A stretch of 64,000 bases of DNA from Pseudomonas sp. MH9.2 (GCF_034353875.1 NZ_CP133784.1:5236501-5300500), one strand, 5' to 3'; shown: positions 28,891-37,533, counted from the stretch's first letter. The notes: generated from the sequence alone by a model not told the origin. Translations and numbers: made by a program.

Positions 28891-29937
28891 CTAATCAGCC
28901 CTCGCCCTGGCGGGATGCTTCTTTATAAATAAGTTCATGACTCCATCTGCCCCTGTAGTTACATAGACCCTAAAGCTGCCGGGTGGGTTTTGTGTGGCTA
29001 TCTGGGCGCCCTGGAGTGCTCCGCCTGTCTTGATGTGAGATGAGACATTCTTATTAGGCTGCGCCTCTAGATTTTCACTGGCAGGATGTTTGATTATTGG
29101 GCTGGCGCTATCGCTTACGAGCGTCGAGCTGGGCTTTGGCTTTGCTTCTGGGGTCTGTTGACGGGTGGCTGGCTTCTGGCCAGTCAAGTCCGCCTGGTGC
29201 TTTAGTGTGCTGCGCGTGGTTTTGGGCTCTGCCTCTTTCGCTACTTGGCGGTTGGCATTGCTTCCTTTTATGGGGCGATCAAGGAGCCCTGAGCGTCGAA
29301 GCCTAATCTCACCTGTTATATCTGCGCCAACTTCGGCCATTGTTTGCTTGCGTAGCTCTTCTATCCTGCGCTGCTGATCCTCGGTGATGCTCTCTGTCGA
29401 GATTGAGGCATCTTCCAGCAGAATCTCAGATTGACACAGTTGCGCCACACTGACGTGCAGCAACTCCTTTAGAGTCCCGTTGATCTGTCTGTAGTGGGCA
29501 GTGACGTTTCTGGAGCGGCTCAGCAGTTCTTTGTGCGTCTTTTTTACCTCGTTGAGCTTCTCCTCAAACCTTACATGAGCATCCTGCTCCATAGAGATCA
29601 ACCTGCTGAGCATGTCGGCTGCAGTGATCTTGTTCTTCTTGGCGAGCCATACCAGATCTTTTTTTACATCGATTTTGAGCTTGAAGGCATAGGTCTTTCG
29701 GTCTTTATCTGAAGCGCTGCATTTTACCTGCCGCCATGCGCCTCTCATCTGGCCAATGATCAATATGCCCTCTTTTGAATCCTCCAGTCTCTCGCCGATC
29801 CGAAGGAGCTGATCGATCGTTGAGGAGCGATGTTGCTGGTCTATTTCGTCTTTCCCTTGCAGATATTTGTGAGCCCATTTCTGCTGCTTGTGATCATTGC
29901 TATCAAGCCATGTAAGTCCAAGCGACCTCCGACTCAT
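28891..29937 (-). CDS. unknown accessory protein (possible DNA-binding, coiled coil)
   Basis: A 348-aa protein, not recognised. Residues about 70-120 (KDRKTYAFKLKIDVKKDLVW..., ending near MLSRLI) could be a ribbon-helix-helix-like fold; about 125-165 predicts coiled coil (EEKLNEVKKTHKELL). Residues 205-330 are Lys/Pro/Gln/Thr-rich and probably disordered, with a hydrophobic end (SFRVYVTTGADGVMNLF). I start at 29937 (SRRSLGLTWLD) because GGGGAGGGGG lies 8 bases upstream; the ATG at 29970 precedes that site. Divergent from the gene at 30115; the shared gap holds direct repeats. Confidence 0.7.
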   Translation of the reverse strand: MSRRSLGLTWLDSNDHKQQKWAHKYLQGKDEIDQQHRSSTIDQLLRIGERLEDSKEGILIIGQMRGAWRQVKCSASDKDRKTYAFKLKIDVKKDLVWLAKKNKITAADMLSRLISMEQDAHVRFEEKLNEVKKTHKELLSRSRNVTAHYRQINGTLKELLHVSVAQLCQSEILLEDASISTESITEDQQRRIEELRKQTMAEVGADITGEIRLRRSGLLDRPIKGSNANRQVAKEAEPKTTRSTLKHQADLTGQKPATRQQTPEAKPKPSSTLVSDSASPIIKHPASENLEAQPNKNVSSHIKTGGALQGAQIATQNPPGSFRVYVTTGADGVMNLFIKKHPARARAD

Positions 29938-29994
29938 ACCCAAACCCCCTCCCCAAATTTTTAGCGTCATTTTGTGAAACTATAGCTCCTTATT

Positions 29995-30040
29995 CATCAC
30001 GTTACTTCATCACGTTTATCGTCACGTTTCAGCATCATGA
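29995..30040. repeat. iteron-like direct repeats in the divergent gap
   Basis: CATCACGTT at 29995-30003 and 30008-30016, CGTCACGTTT at 30020-30029, and a weaker CATCATGA at 30033-30040; starts 12-13 bases apart. A likely binding array for one of the flanking proteins, or a replication iteron. Confidence 0.6.
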
Positions 30041-30114
30041 CTAAGTATTGAAAACAGGCTGTATTTATTGCGATAAAATAGCCATATTCTGTCCTGGGCC
30101 TATGGAGGATTGGC

Positions 30115-31497
30115 GTGTTTCTATCTGCATTGTTTTATGAAGTGAAAGGGCTTGAGCCAGAGGATAAATATTTCCTGGTGCGCTTCATTCAGCACTTCGG
30201 AAGAGAAGAGCCGGTGGAGCTTGGTGTGAAGGCTTTGGCGAAGCAGTTTGGGCTCTCTGATCGCCATGTGACTGCGTCGCTAAAAGAGTTGGATAAGCGC
30301 GGCGTGATGACCTTTTTATCCACTCCTGCGGGTAAGGGGCGACCAAAAAGGAGCTACCAACTCACGGATGACTTTCACAACAAACTCAATAAAGCATCCG
30401 CGCAGCCAGCCACGGACCATGAGGAAGCTGTCAGCAGGCTGCTGAAGCACGAAAATAGGAAGGCTGCCCAAGCAAGCGAAAAAGCCGAGGAGCATAATGA
30501 GGGTGTGGATCTGGCGGCCGACGCACGGAGGAAAAGACAGCCCGGCCGGTTGAGTATCGTGAATAGCCTGTTGCTGAGCGTGCTGTTGTGTCGCGCTGAC
30601 CGTCTAGGGGTGGTCAGTGGCCTGGGCTTTTCAGCTCTATGCAAGATCACGGGGCTCAGTAAAGAACGATTGAAGAATAGAGTGCTGTGCCTGATTGACC
30701 TGGGCCTGATAAGAACCTATGTGCCCGGTGCAACCAGCTCGGTTCTTTTCGAAAAAATGAAAAGCATCTACTTCCTCAATCTGAACCATCCAGAGCTATC
30801 AGGCGGGGACAATGCCACTTCAGTTTTGGTTTGCACGACGAGACTTGATTTTCCCACTAGAGCGCAGCATGCGGATACGATCCGTAGGAATACTCGTCAA
30901 AATCCCACGACACATCAGAATTATCCATACGGAGAGGTTCTTAGCCTCTGTAAGGACCAGCAACCCTCGTTCTTTCATTTTTTACAGGTCATGTTGGAGA
31001 AGTACGCCGCTCATCTGCTCTCCAAATATTGGTCTGTGCTTGTTAACTGCCCTTCTAGTCAGTGGATTGATGATCAAGAGCTACAGGCGCGGATTCGTAA
31101 TGACTTTCGGCCTCCGGCTCGGCTCTCAGACTCTGGTGATGATTGTCTGAAAGTATTCGGCAGAGACCGGTGCGGCATTTTAGTCGATGAGCTCTATCAT
31201 GGTGCTTATAGCTTGGCGATCTGGATTACTGAGCTATTTGACCAAGTATCAGGGGTTCCGTTTGGGGCAATGGATTTCGTCATCATCCCTAGACTTTTGA
31301 GGTCTGGTTATTTTCTTCTCACATTGCTTGCCTTGCCCCGCTCGTCAGATGGCTGGCGTGGCGGCGTAGTCATTGAGCCGAATGCTGACAATAGGGTGGA
31401 GCCGCAGTTCTTTCCCTGCGAGTCCGATATTCCCCTTGAGGATCGATACCGATTTGGCTTGCTGACCCGGCCAGGCAGCAAAGTGAAGAACCCGTAG
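30115..31497 (+). CDS. winged-helix protein of unknown function (two wHTH domains)
   Basis: A 460-aa protein. N-terminal winged helix about 25-90 (LGVKALAKQFGLSDRHV, LKELDKRGVM), a charged linker, then a second winged-helix-like region about 150-215 (LCKITGLSKERLKNRVLCL, DLGLIRTY). The remaining 240 residues are not recognised. GTG start with GGAGG upstream. Possibly the element's master regulator or a replication initiator of RepA-like two-winged-helix type; the iteron-like repeats directly upstream would suit either. No catalytic motif visible. Confidence 0.7.
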   Translation: MFLSALFYEVKGLEPEDKYFLVRFIQHFGREEPVELGVKALAKQFGLSDRHVTASLKELDKRGVMTFLSTPAGKGRPKRSYQLTDDFHNKLNKASAQPATDHEEAVSRLLKHENRKAAQASEKAEEHNEGVDLAADARRKRQPGRLSIVNSLLLSVLLCRADRLGVVSGLGFSALCKITGLSKERLKNRVLCLIDLGLIRTYVPGATSSVLFEKMKSIYFLNLNHPELSGGDNATSVLVCTTRLDFPTRAQHADTIRRNTRQNPTTHQNYPYGEVLSLCKDQQPSFFHFLQVMLEKYAAHLLSKYWSVLVNCPSSQWIDDQELQARIRNDFRPPARLSDSGDDCLKVFGRDRCGILVDELYHGAYSLAIWITELFDQVSGVPFGAMDFVIIPRLLRSGYFLLTLLALPRSSDGWRGGVVIEPNADNRVEPQFFPCESDIPLEDRYRFGLLTRPGSKVKNP

Positions 31498-31552
31498 GTA
31501 TTTTCTTACAGGCCACCCGAATCCTCTGAACGGAATACAGAGGAGCCAGTTC

Positions 31553-31753
31553 ATGAGGTTAATTCGCCTGAAAGACGTCAAGCACGCCACCGGCCTAGGT
31601 CGGTCCACGATCTACAAGTACATCGAAGAAGGGGGCTTTCCGAAGTCAGTGTCATTGGGTGAGAGAGCTGTAGCGTGGGTTGAAAGCGAAGTGATGGGCT
31701 GGGTCATGGCCCGAATCGAGGCGCGTGATGCTCACGAGGGAAGCGCTGCGTGA
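31553..31753 (+). CDS. AlpA-family regulator
   Basis: A 66-aa AlpA/MerR-like excisionase-type regulator: MRLIRLKDVKHATGLGRSTI, then YKYIEEGGFPK and VAWVESEVMGWV. In P4-type and island elements AlpA proteins turn on excision or replication genes. ATG with AGAGGAGCC upstream. Confidence 0.9.
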   Translation: MRLIRLKDVKHATGLGRSTIYKYIEEGGFPKSVSLGERAVAWVESEVMGWVMARIEARDAHEGSAA

Positions 31754-31802
31754 TTCGCAGGCATCCGGAGTGAGCTTTGGATGCGCGCTCCCGGCAGTCT
31801 CA

Positions 31803-31839
31803 ATAGGCCATGACTGGGGCTTCCCCGGTCATGGCCTAT
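31803..31839. repeat. 17-bp near-perfect hairpin
   Basis: ATAGGCCATGACTGGGG (31803-31819) and CCCCGGTCATGGCCTAT (31823-31839), 3-base loop CTT, one G:T pair. It lies in the 378-base non-coding gap between AlpA and the Gp2-like gene. No T tract, so not a simple terminator. Confidence 0.85.
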
Positions 31840-31937
31840 ATGCCACATCAGCCGGCTGCCATGGTGGCATCTCAGACAACACCCTCGGTCGACTCATAGC
31901 AAAAAGTCTCGATAGGCAGGGCTCTATCGCTTTCCAT

Positions 31938-31956
31938 TGCCCGGCTTCTCCGGGCA
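31938..31956. repeat. 7-bp hairpin
   Basis: TGCCCGG, loop CTTCT, CCGGGCA. Second hairpin of the same gap. Farther right, 31986-32027 holds further short repeats of GATAT/ATAGGC type. Confidence 0.6.
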
Positions 31957-32131
31957 GTACCTCCCTTGACAAAGCTGGTTTTATTGATATAGGCATAGGC
32001 ATATCTACAGTCAACTATAGCCATATCCAATAAGCTACCCCCTTTCAATAGTCTCAAGCAGAGAACGTCTCAGCAGTTAAAACACACTCACTAAGTATCT
32101 GGTGTGCATCCAACCAACCAGGTACTCAATC

Positions 32132-33097
32132 ATGTACTCATTCAACACTACCGTTTTCGCCAGCTTCTCCCAGTCTCAAGCCTCGATCAGGATCGAACGA
32201 CTCGTTCAGTCCATTGAGCGTACTGACAAGCCGGCTTTCGAGATCATCCAAACTCAATCTGGATACGAACGTGTACAACGGACCAGGATTTCCAAATACG
32301 TCGACTCCATGCAGCAGATGTTCGATCTCTTCGATGATCGTCACCCCTACGGCTATAGCGAGCACCTGCAAGCCTTCTGGGAAGCCTGTCAGGACATTGG
32401 CTTGGAGCGTAGTCCTGCTGGAGTGACCTGCCTGAATGTGCAAGGGACGGCCTATCTGGATTTCTATCATGCCATGAACGTACTGGTTGCTCGGATTCGT
32501 CAGCTAATCAGCAGCAAGAGGTACAAGCGCAAGGCGGATGACCGCCGCTACGAGGCTAGTCGCAAGCAAGCCACGCTCAGCGAGTACGTCAGCCAGGTGC
32601 TTGATCGTTACTCACGCACGGTGGTCGTCCGTGTTGATCTGCATTATCGAGCGATGGCTTGGCCACGCTTGCGCATTGAGCATGTGTTCAATGACTTGGA
32701 TAAGCTCATTCGTGCGCGGGAGCGTAATCCCATCTTCGAGCATGAGACAGGCTATATCTGCTCAGTTGAGCACGGAGAGGATAAAGGCTTTCATATCCAT
32801 GCAGCCTTCTTCTTCAACGGTGCTGGGGTACGCAGCGATTTTGCTAAAGCGAGAAAGATTGGCGAGTTGTGGGAGCAGATCACTTGTGGCCTGGGTTACT
32901 TCTTCAGCTGCAACGATGACAAGGACAGATATGGTGACGAGCTCGGAATCGGGGTGATCAAGCGAGCTGACAGCGAGGCATGTCGAAAGGTCATCAATGC
33001 CGTGAGTTACCTGACCAAGGACAACCAATATCTGCGCATGAAGCCTGTTGGGGCGAGAGCCTACCGCACTGGTCGTATTCACAGAGCAACGGTTTGA
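32132..33097 (+). CDS. inovirus Gp2-like (YagK/YfjJ) HUH replication protein
   Basis: A 321-aa protein of the inovirus Gp2/YagK-YfjJ group. Hallmarks: VVVRVDLHYRA near residue 170, then an HUH metal motif GFHIHAAFFF near 225, and later VSYLTKDNQYLRMK. HUH enzymes nick single-stranded DNA at an origin to start rolling-circle replication. ATG 32132 (YSFNTTVF) is used; GTG 32102 would add ten residues. Flanked on both sides by hairpins, which is where a single- or double-strand origin would be expected. Confidence 0.82.
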   Translation: MYSFNTTVFASFSQSQASIRIERLVQSIERTDKPAFEIIQTQSGYERVQRTRISKYVDSMQQMFDLFDDRHPYGYSEHLQAFWEACQDIGLERSPAGVTCLNVQGTAYLDFYHAMNVLVARIRQLISSKRYKRKADDRRYEASRKQATLSEYVSQVLDRYSRTVVVRVDLHYRAMAWPRLRIEHVFNDLDKLIRARERNPIFEHETGYICSVEHGEDKGFHIHAAFFFNGAGVRSDFAKARKIGELWEQITCGLGYFFSCNDDKDRYGDELGIGVIKRADSEACRKVINAVSYLTKDNQYLRMKPVGARAYRTGRIHRATV

Positions 33098-33181
33098 AAA
33101 GTCTACGGATCAGCACCATCGTGCTGGCTCTGATTTGCCCAAGCGGTTATCTGCTATCTGAATAAGGCAGCGTAATCAGTC

Positions 33182-33610
33182 ATCTCCAAATACGTCGACT
33201 CCTTGACCCACAGAATTCAATCAGCACGGGGGCGCTCCGTGCGCCTGAACGATACTGCTCATCAGACAGAGGTGCGCTGGTGCTGGGTCAGGGAGATTGG
33301 GCAAGAGGGTCGACTGCATTATCACTTCGTCTTACTGCTCAACTGGGATGCGTACCACACCGTGGGACGCTTTCACTCGGCACAGCAGAATACATACAGC
33401 CGCCTAAATGCTGCCTGGGCCAGTGCGTTGAGAATTCCTGTCGACGATGCCTATGGCTTGGTGCATATCCCCGATAACGCTGGGCACCACCTCTCTCAGG
33501 ATGATCCAGAGGAGATGGATCGGTACTTCCTTCGCGTGAGCTACCTCTGCAAGGCCGCGACCAAGGTGTACGGCAATCGATGCCATGTGTTTGGTTGCAG
33601 TAGGGGATAG
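33182..33610 (+). pseudogene. internally deleted Gp2-like copy
   Basis: The first residues ISKYVDS repeat the sequence around 32290-32310 of the intact gene (20 identical bases, CCAAATACGTCGACTCC and neighbours). The frame then jumps straight to the segment before the HUH motif (HYHFVLLLNWDAY) and ends SYLCKAATKVYG. This fits a paralogous gene that lost about 100 codons in the middle and has no good start (TTG 33203 is the only candidate). Confidence 0.7.
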
Positions 33611-33634
33611 CCCCCCTCCCGGCTAACCTGCAGC

Positions 33635-33706
33635 AGCTATCTCTGCAAAGCAGCTACTAAAGTCTTTGGGGATGGCAGTCATGGCTGTGGCGTCAGTCGG
33701 ATTTGA
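33635..33706 (+). pseudogene. C-terminal fragment of a third Gp2-like copy
   Basis: The frame SYLCKAATKVFGDG... (24 codons with stop) matches the end of the previous copy (SYLCKAATKVYGNR...) at most positions, including the final SR. It is a third, almost lost, copy. Confidence 0.65.
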
Positions 33707-33766
33707 GCGTGCTCGTTGGCCCTCAAATGAAGCCAGAGGGCATTTGATCGACGCTATCAGTACGCT

Positions 33767-33794
33767 CCCATATAGACCGAAAAGTCTATATGGG
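33767..33794. repeat. perfect 11-bp hairpin
   Basis: CCCATATAGAC, loop CGAAAA, GTCTATATGGG. Right side of the Gp2-like cluster. Confidence 0.8.
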
Positions 33795-33801
33795 GCAGTC
33801 A

Positions 33802-33829
33802 CATAGCCTTGCTGACAATCAAGGCTATG
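33802..33829. repeat. perfect 10-bp hairpin
   Basis: CATAGCCTTG, loop CTGACAAT, CAAGGCTATG. Eight bases after the previous hairpin. The arm is similar to part of the 31803 hairpin (ATAGGCCATG). Confidence 0.75.
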
Positions 33830-34003
33830 ACCCTGATCAGTGCCAGCCCCAGGTAGATCAGTTAAAAAAAGCCTATTGAGATAGATATGACCCAATCCAG
33901 CAGGTTGATCCGTTATGAAACAATTCACTGACTCCAGCGCCACCCCTCCTTCCGCACTCTCGCGCATACATTACGGCCACACGTTCAGTGGGCTACCTGT
34001 CAT

Positions 34004-34600
34004 GTGTGTGCACAAGCAAGTGCCGGTCTGGCAAGGGCGTCAGTTGTCCTCGTTGTCGAACCCCCAGTAGGCATTGAGCTTTTTTCGCAGCACCAACAGC
34101 GCGGCGGCTTCGGCCAGCGCCTTGTCTTTGCTGCGCAGTTCACGCTCAAGTTCCTGGATGCATTTCTTGTCTTTACGTGCTTGTTCGCGGTCGTCTTTTT
34201 GCTGGTCCTGTTCAGACTTCTGGCCGCTGATAAACGCTTGCCGCCAGACGAGGATTTGCTCCGGGTAAAGGCCTTGGCGTCGGCAATACTCTCCCAGGTC
34301 GATCTCGGACAAACCGGCGGCCTCAAGGACAACAGCAAACTTCTTTTCGGCTGACCAGTTCTGGGCCAATTGCTTGTTTTCGGGCACTACGTTTCCTTCT
34401 GAACTGACCTGCTTGCGCCAGTTGTACAAAGACATTTCGCTCACCCCTTCGCGCCGGGAAACCTTGGCTATCGACAGGTTAAGCGGAGGTGGCAACATCT
34501 TGAGCAATGCGGCTCTTCGTTCGGATGAATAGTACGCCACGGTGAATCTCTTTCCGCCCCCGATATGACTTTTCAGGAAAATCCGCAGAGGCGAAAGCAC
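34004..34600 (-). mobile_element. IS3-family remnant (orfA plus start of orfB)
   Basis: Contains a complete orfA, then in the -1 frame the first residues expected of orfB (LTPLPDRHLLV) before the sequence breaks off near 34004. The right-hand 44 bases (34545-34588) recur at 49567-49610, so they are the element's end. Only one end and no full orfB remain: not autonomously mobile. Confidence 0.8.
34040..34540 (-). CDS. IS3-family transposase OrfA
   Basis: A 166-aa OrfA: two helix-turn-helix units (ERRAALLKMLPP, VSRREGVSEMSLYNWRK, LGEYCRRQGLYPEQI) and a long leucine-zipper/coiled-coil region (about 105-150), ending RKKLNAYWGFDNEDN. In intact elements the ribosome shifts to orfB near the end. 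GTG 34540 is taken as the start; frame continues upstream to 34600. orfB is truncated after about 11 codons. Confidence 0.82.
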   Translation of the reverse strand: MAYYSSERRAALLKMLPPPLNLSIAKVSRREGVSEMSLYNWRKQVSSEGNVVPENKQLAQNWSAEKKFAVVLEAAGLSEIDLGEYCRRQGLYPEQILVWRQAFISGQKSEQDQQKDDREQARKDKKCIQELERELRSKDKALAEAAALLVLRKKLNAYWGFDNEDN

Positions 34601-34680
34601 TTTTCTAATTTGAATTGCTCGAACGCAAAGCTGCCTATGTCAGGTGGACTTTGCGCCGATCAATGAAGTTTTTTAACGCA

Positions 34681-35778
34681 CTACTTCTCCAAGTCAACCT
34701 TCAAACGCTCGCCGGCATAGATCTGAGCTTCCTGGGCTTTTTGCACCACAGCTGCAGTACCAAAGAACTCGTGGGTTACTCCTGGATAGAGCCTGCGTTC
34801 AACGCTCACTCCTGCGCTTCGCAGCGCCTGTTCCAGCTGAGCACCGTCGTCACGTAACGGGTCAATCTCGGCGTTGATCAATGTGACCGGAGGCAGACCT
34901 TGTAGATTGGCATGCACAAGATCGATGCGCGGATCTTTGGCATCAGCTTGGCTGGTAATGACTTGCGAAATGAACCACAGCATCATTGGACGGTTGAGGG
35001 GAATCGCATCGGCGTATTTCAAATACGACTCAGTGTCGGTATTTGACTGGGCTACTGGATAAACCGACAGCACATGCTTCGGAGCAGTCAACCCCGCCTT
35101 ATGAGCCGCTACCGCCGTCGCAACGGCAAGGTTCCCACCTGCGCTCTCGCCAGCAAGCGCAAGACGCTTCGGATCACCATTCACCGAAGACGCTTTGGTT
35201 GTCAGCCAACGGTAAGCAGCTAGGGCATCTTCATGTGCGGCGGGGAATTTGTTCTCCGGGGCGAGTCGATAGTCCACGGAAACAACGACAGCGTTAGCCT
35301 GCTTCGCTAGACCTCGTGCGCCGCCGTCATAAACTTTGCGGTCGGCGAAAACCCACCCGCCTCCGTGGAAGTACAACACTACCGGAAACGGCCCTGTGCC
35401 GTCTGGTGTATACACAGTCGCGGGCATCGAGCCTGCAGCGCCCGGCACTTGGATCTCGCGAGTGGTGACGCCTGGCACAAGTGTCGTGGGCGTGCTGTCG
35501 CGTTTCTGGTCAGCCAGTACCCCTTTAACGGCGTCGGCCATGGTCGGTTGCTGGCGAGCTTCGGCTGGTGTGATCTTCTCAACTGCTTTGCCATCGAAGC
35601 TGGCAAATTTATTCAGCACTTTGTGCATGTCCGAATCAGTGCGCAGCATGCTTTTGGTACCGCTGACAGCAAGCTGAGAAACTGAAGGTTTGTCAGGGTC
35701 TCGAACACATCCGCTCAAGAAGGTAACGACTCCGATTGCTGAAAGTACGATGACCAGTTTGCGATGTTTTGTAATCAT
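34681..35778 (-). CDS. alpha/beta-hydrolase esterase lipoprotein (HSL family)
   Basis: A 365-aa envelope lipoprotein: signal peptide with lipobox LSGC (Cys24). Hormone-sensitive-lipase-type esterase with oxyanion-hole HGGGW near residue 140, nucleophile elbow GESAGG near 210, an acid in AEIDPLRDDG and catalytic His in VTHEF near 340. Expected to hydrolyse short-chain esters. Start at 35778 because GAGGAAAA precedes it and the lipobox spacing fits; the frame extends to 35856. A near-repeat of the start region (KHRK) occurs in that extension. Confidence 0.88.
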   Translation of the reverse strand: MITKHRKLVIVLSAIGVVTFLSGCVRDPDKPSVSQLAVSGTKSMLRTDSDMHKVLNKFASFDGKAVEKITPAEARQQPTMADAVKGVLADQKRDSTPTTLVPGVTTREIQVPGAAGSMPATVYTPDGTGPFPVVLYFHGGGWVFADRKVYDGGARGLAKQANAVVVSVDYRLAPENKFPAAHEDALAAYRWLTTKASSVNGDPKRLALAGESAGGNLAVATAVAAHKAGLTAPKHVLSVYPVAQSNTDTESYLKYADAIPLNRPMMLWFISQVITSQADAKDPRIDLVHANLQGLPPVTLINAEIDPLRDDGAQLEQALRSAGVSVERRLYPGVTHEFFGTAAVVQKAQEAQIYAGERLKVDLEK

Positions 35779-35911
35779 TATTTTTTCCTCACACCGACAG
35801 CCCGCCTTAATCGCGCACTGCGCCACGGGCGGGCCTTTTCGGTGCTTAGCTATCACGGTTTATGACCTACTCGGTATTTTCGGAGCAAGCGAAGGCATCA
35901 GGTTCATCCAC

Positions 35912-37051
35912 TCAATCAGCCGGTTTGAGCACAACCTTTGTCCAGCCATTGTCACGCGCATCGAAGTGCTTATAGGCGTCTGGCCCTTCAGCGAGCTTCA
36001 AGCGGTGAGAAATGATCTGCGCGGGGTTAGCTCGCCCGTGGTGAATGAGTTGTGCCAACCTGCGGTTGTAGACTTTGACGTTGGCCTGGCCCGTGCGAAT
36101 TTGCTGCCCCTTGAACCAGAATGCACCGAAGTCGAAGGCCATCTTGCCTTCCTTTGCGAGTTCGTTTTTTGCACCAGGGTCTTTCGGTATGAATACGCCG
36201 ACGACTCCTATTCCACCGGTAGCCTTTGTCGAGGCAACGAGGTTGTTCATCGTCAGGTGATTGGCTTCATGCCCATGGCGGTCGCAGCACTGATAACCCA
36301 CACATTCGCAACCACGATCAGTGCCTTTGCCATGAGTCAGATTGAGTATCTGATCCACCGCTTCTTTCTCCAGGGAGTTTATCGGTGTGGCACCCATTTG
36401 AGCCGCCAGCTTCAGACGATCTGGATGATTGTCGACCACGAATACTTGGGAGGCACCTTTGATCATGGCGGAGTGGGCAGCCATCAATCCGACCGGGCCG
36501 GCACCGTAAATCGCGATGCTCTCACCGGGTAATAGGCCGGCTAATTCAGTCGCATGCCAACCGGTAGGAAAGATGTCAGACAGCATCACGTAGTCATCTT
36601 CACGCTCTTGCGCGTCTTCGGGCAGCACCAGGCAGTTGAAGTCGGCGTAGGGTACGCGAAGCAATTCAGCCTGCCCTCCTTGATATGGCCCCATTTCTGC
36701 GAATCCATAAGCAGCGCCCGCATTACCAGGATTGGCGGTCAGACAAAACCCCGTCAGGCCCTTCTCGCAGTTTTCGCAGAACCCGCAGCCAATATTGAAC
36801 GGCAGACAAACGCGATCCCCCACCTTTACCCGATCAACACCGGCCCCGACCTCAATCACCTCACCGAGATTCTCGTGTCCAAATACGCGCCCAGTCTCAA
36901 ACGAAGTCCGACCCTCGTACATGTGCAGATCTGAACCACAGATGTTGGTGGCAGTGACTCGAACCAAGGCATCAGTAGGTTTTTCGATTTTGGCATCCGG
37001 GACATTTTGCACGCTCACGTCACGCGGGCCGTTGTAAACGATTGCTTTCAT
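35912..37051 (-). CDS. fdhA: zinc alcohol dehydrogenase, glutathione-independent formaldehyde dehydrogenase type
   Basis: A 379-aa medium-chain zinc dehydrogenase. Catalytic zinc ligands in NICGSDLH (near 38) and FGHENLGEV (near 58). Structural zinc Cys cluster CGFCENCEKGLTGFC (near 89-103). NAD-binding Rossmann IYGAGPVGLM near 184. The long insert with CECVGYQCCDRHGHEAN is typical of the Pseudomonas glutathione-independent formaldehyde dehydrogenase group. Name given by similarity; the real substrate could be another aldehyde/alcohol. Confidence 0.85.
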   Translation of the reverse strand: MKAIVYNGPRDVSVQNVPDAKIEKPTDALVRVTATNICGSDLHMYEGRTSFETGRVFGHENLGEVIEVGAGVDRVKVGDRVCLPFNIGCGFCENCEKGLTGFCLTANPGNAGAAYGFAEMGPYQGGQAELLRVPYADFNCLVLPEDAQEREDDYVMLSDIFPTGWHATELAGLLPGESIAIYGAGPVGLMAAHSAMIKGASQVFVVDNHPDRLKLAAQMGATPINSLEKEAVDQILNLTHGKGTDRGCECVGYQCCDRHGHEANHLTMNNLVASTKATGGIGVVGVFIPKDPGAKNELAKEGKMAFDFGAFWFKGQQIRTGQANVKVYNRRLAQLIHHGRANPAQIISHRLKLAEGPDAYKHFDARDNGWTKVVLKPAD

Positions 37052-37124
37052 GTTGTTCTCCCATTAGCAAAACGAAAGGAATATTTCGTCTGCTCACCAC
37101 TTATCTGTCAGGGAAAAGCAACAT

Positions 37125-37280
37125 ATGTTCAGTCAGTTGAGCCGAATGGCTGACGAGCGGTTAATTGAAATGCTTAGCGTCGAAAAGGATGAGTTTTTGG
37201 CCTCCGCGGGCATGGGAGGGATGATGAAGATGATGGATCAGCAGTCGTCCTTGATGGCAATGCCAATGGCTAAGGGATGA
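37125..37280 (+). CDS. Met-rich 51-aa ORF
   Basis: Short frame starting MFSQLSRMADERLIEMLS; central GMGGMMKMMDQQ; eleven or so Met in 51 residues. AGGGAAAAGC lies a few bases upstream of the ATG. Could be a real small protein (Met clusters may bind copper or membranes) or the tail of a lost gene. No family recognised. Confidence 0.4.
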   Translation: MFSQLSRMADERLIEMLSVEKDEFLASAGMGGMMKMMDQQSSLMAMPMAKG

Positions 37281-37333
37281 CTGCATGCATCTGCGCTACC
37301 TCGGCAACCTTGGGGAGACAGATACTCGAAGAT

Positions 37334-37501
37334 TTAGCTGCCGGCTTCCTGATCAATTGGTTCTTGGCTGAGAATTTGAATCGCGCCATCCAAGGGGGTC
37401 ATGAGCAACTCTAGCTTTTTGAGCTGACGTAGTTGGATTCGATCCAACTTCTCCCTTATCTCGGCATAACCCCGTTTTTGAGCGCAGGTTGTAGTAGTCA
37501 A
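37334..37501 (-). CDS. possible small helical protein downstream of ndvB
   Basis: A 55-aa frame starting only at TTG 37501. The middle (KRGYAEIREKLDRIQLRQLK) and the end PIDQEAGS look protein-like and amphipathic. It could be a C-terminal remnant of a larger gene. Low confidence. Confidence 0.3.
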   Translation of the reverse strand: MTTTTCAQKRGYAEIREKLDRIQLRQLKKLELLMTPLDGAIQILSQEPIDQEAGS

Positions 37502-37533
37502 CTAGCCTGATCTGAAGATGATTCAGCACCAGC

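Larger units (their letters stand above)
28297..34016. mobile_element. remnant of a tRNA-Pro-integrated element (no integrase seen)
   Basis: Inferred from position directly after tRNA-Pro, and from content: two unknown divergent genes around an iteron-like repeat, an AlpA-type regulator, an HUH-type Gp2-like replication protein and two broken relatives, and several perfect hairpins. The right border is taken where the IS3 remnant begins. No integrase and no second copy of the tRNA 3' end were found by eye, so the element is probably incomplete. Bases 28424-28890 hold no convincing gene. Confidence 0.55.

Noticed and set aside
31725..32033. 102-codon frame after alpA
   Set aside because: Covers the hairpin region, has no good start and its composition is not protein-like.
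34040..34600. Functional IS3 element
   Set aside because: orfB stops after about 11 codons and only one end is present.
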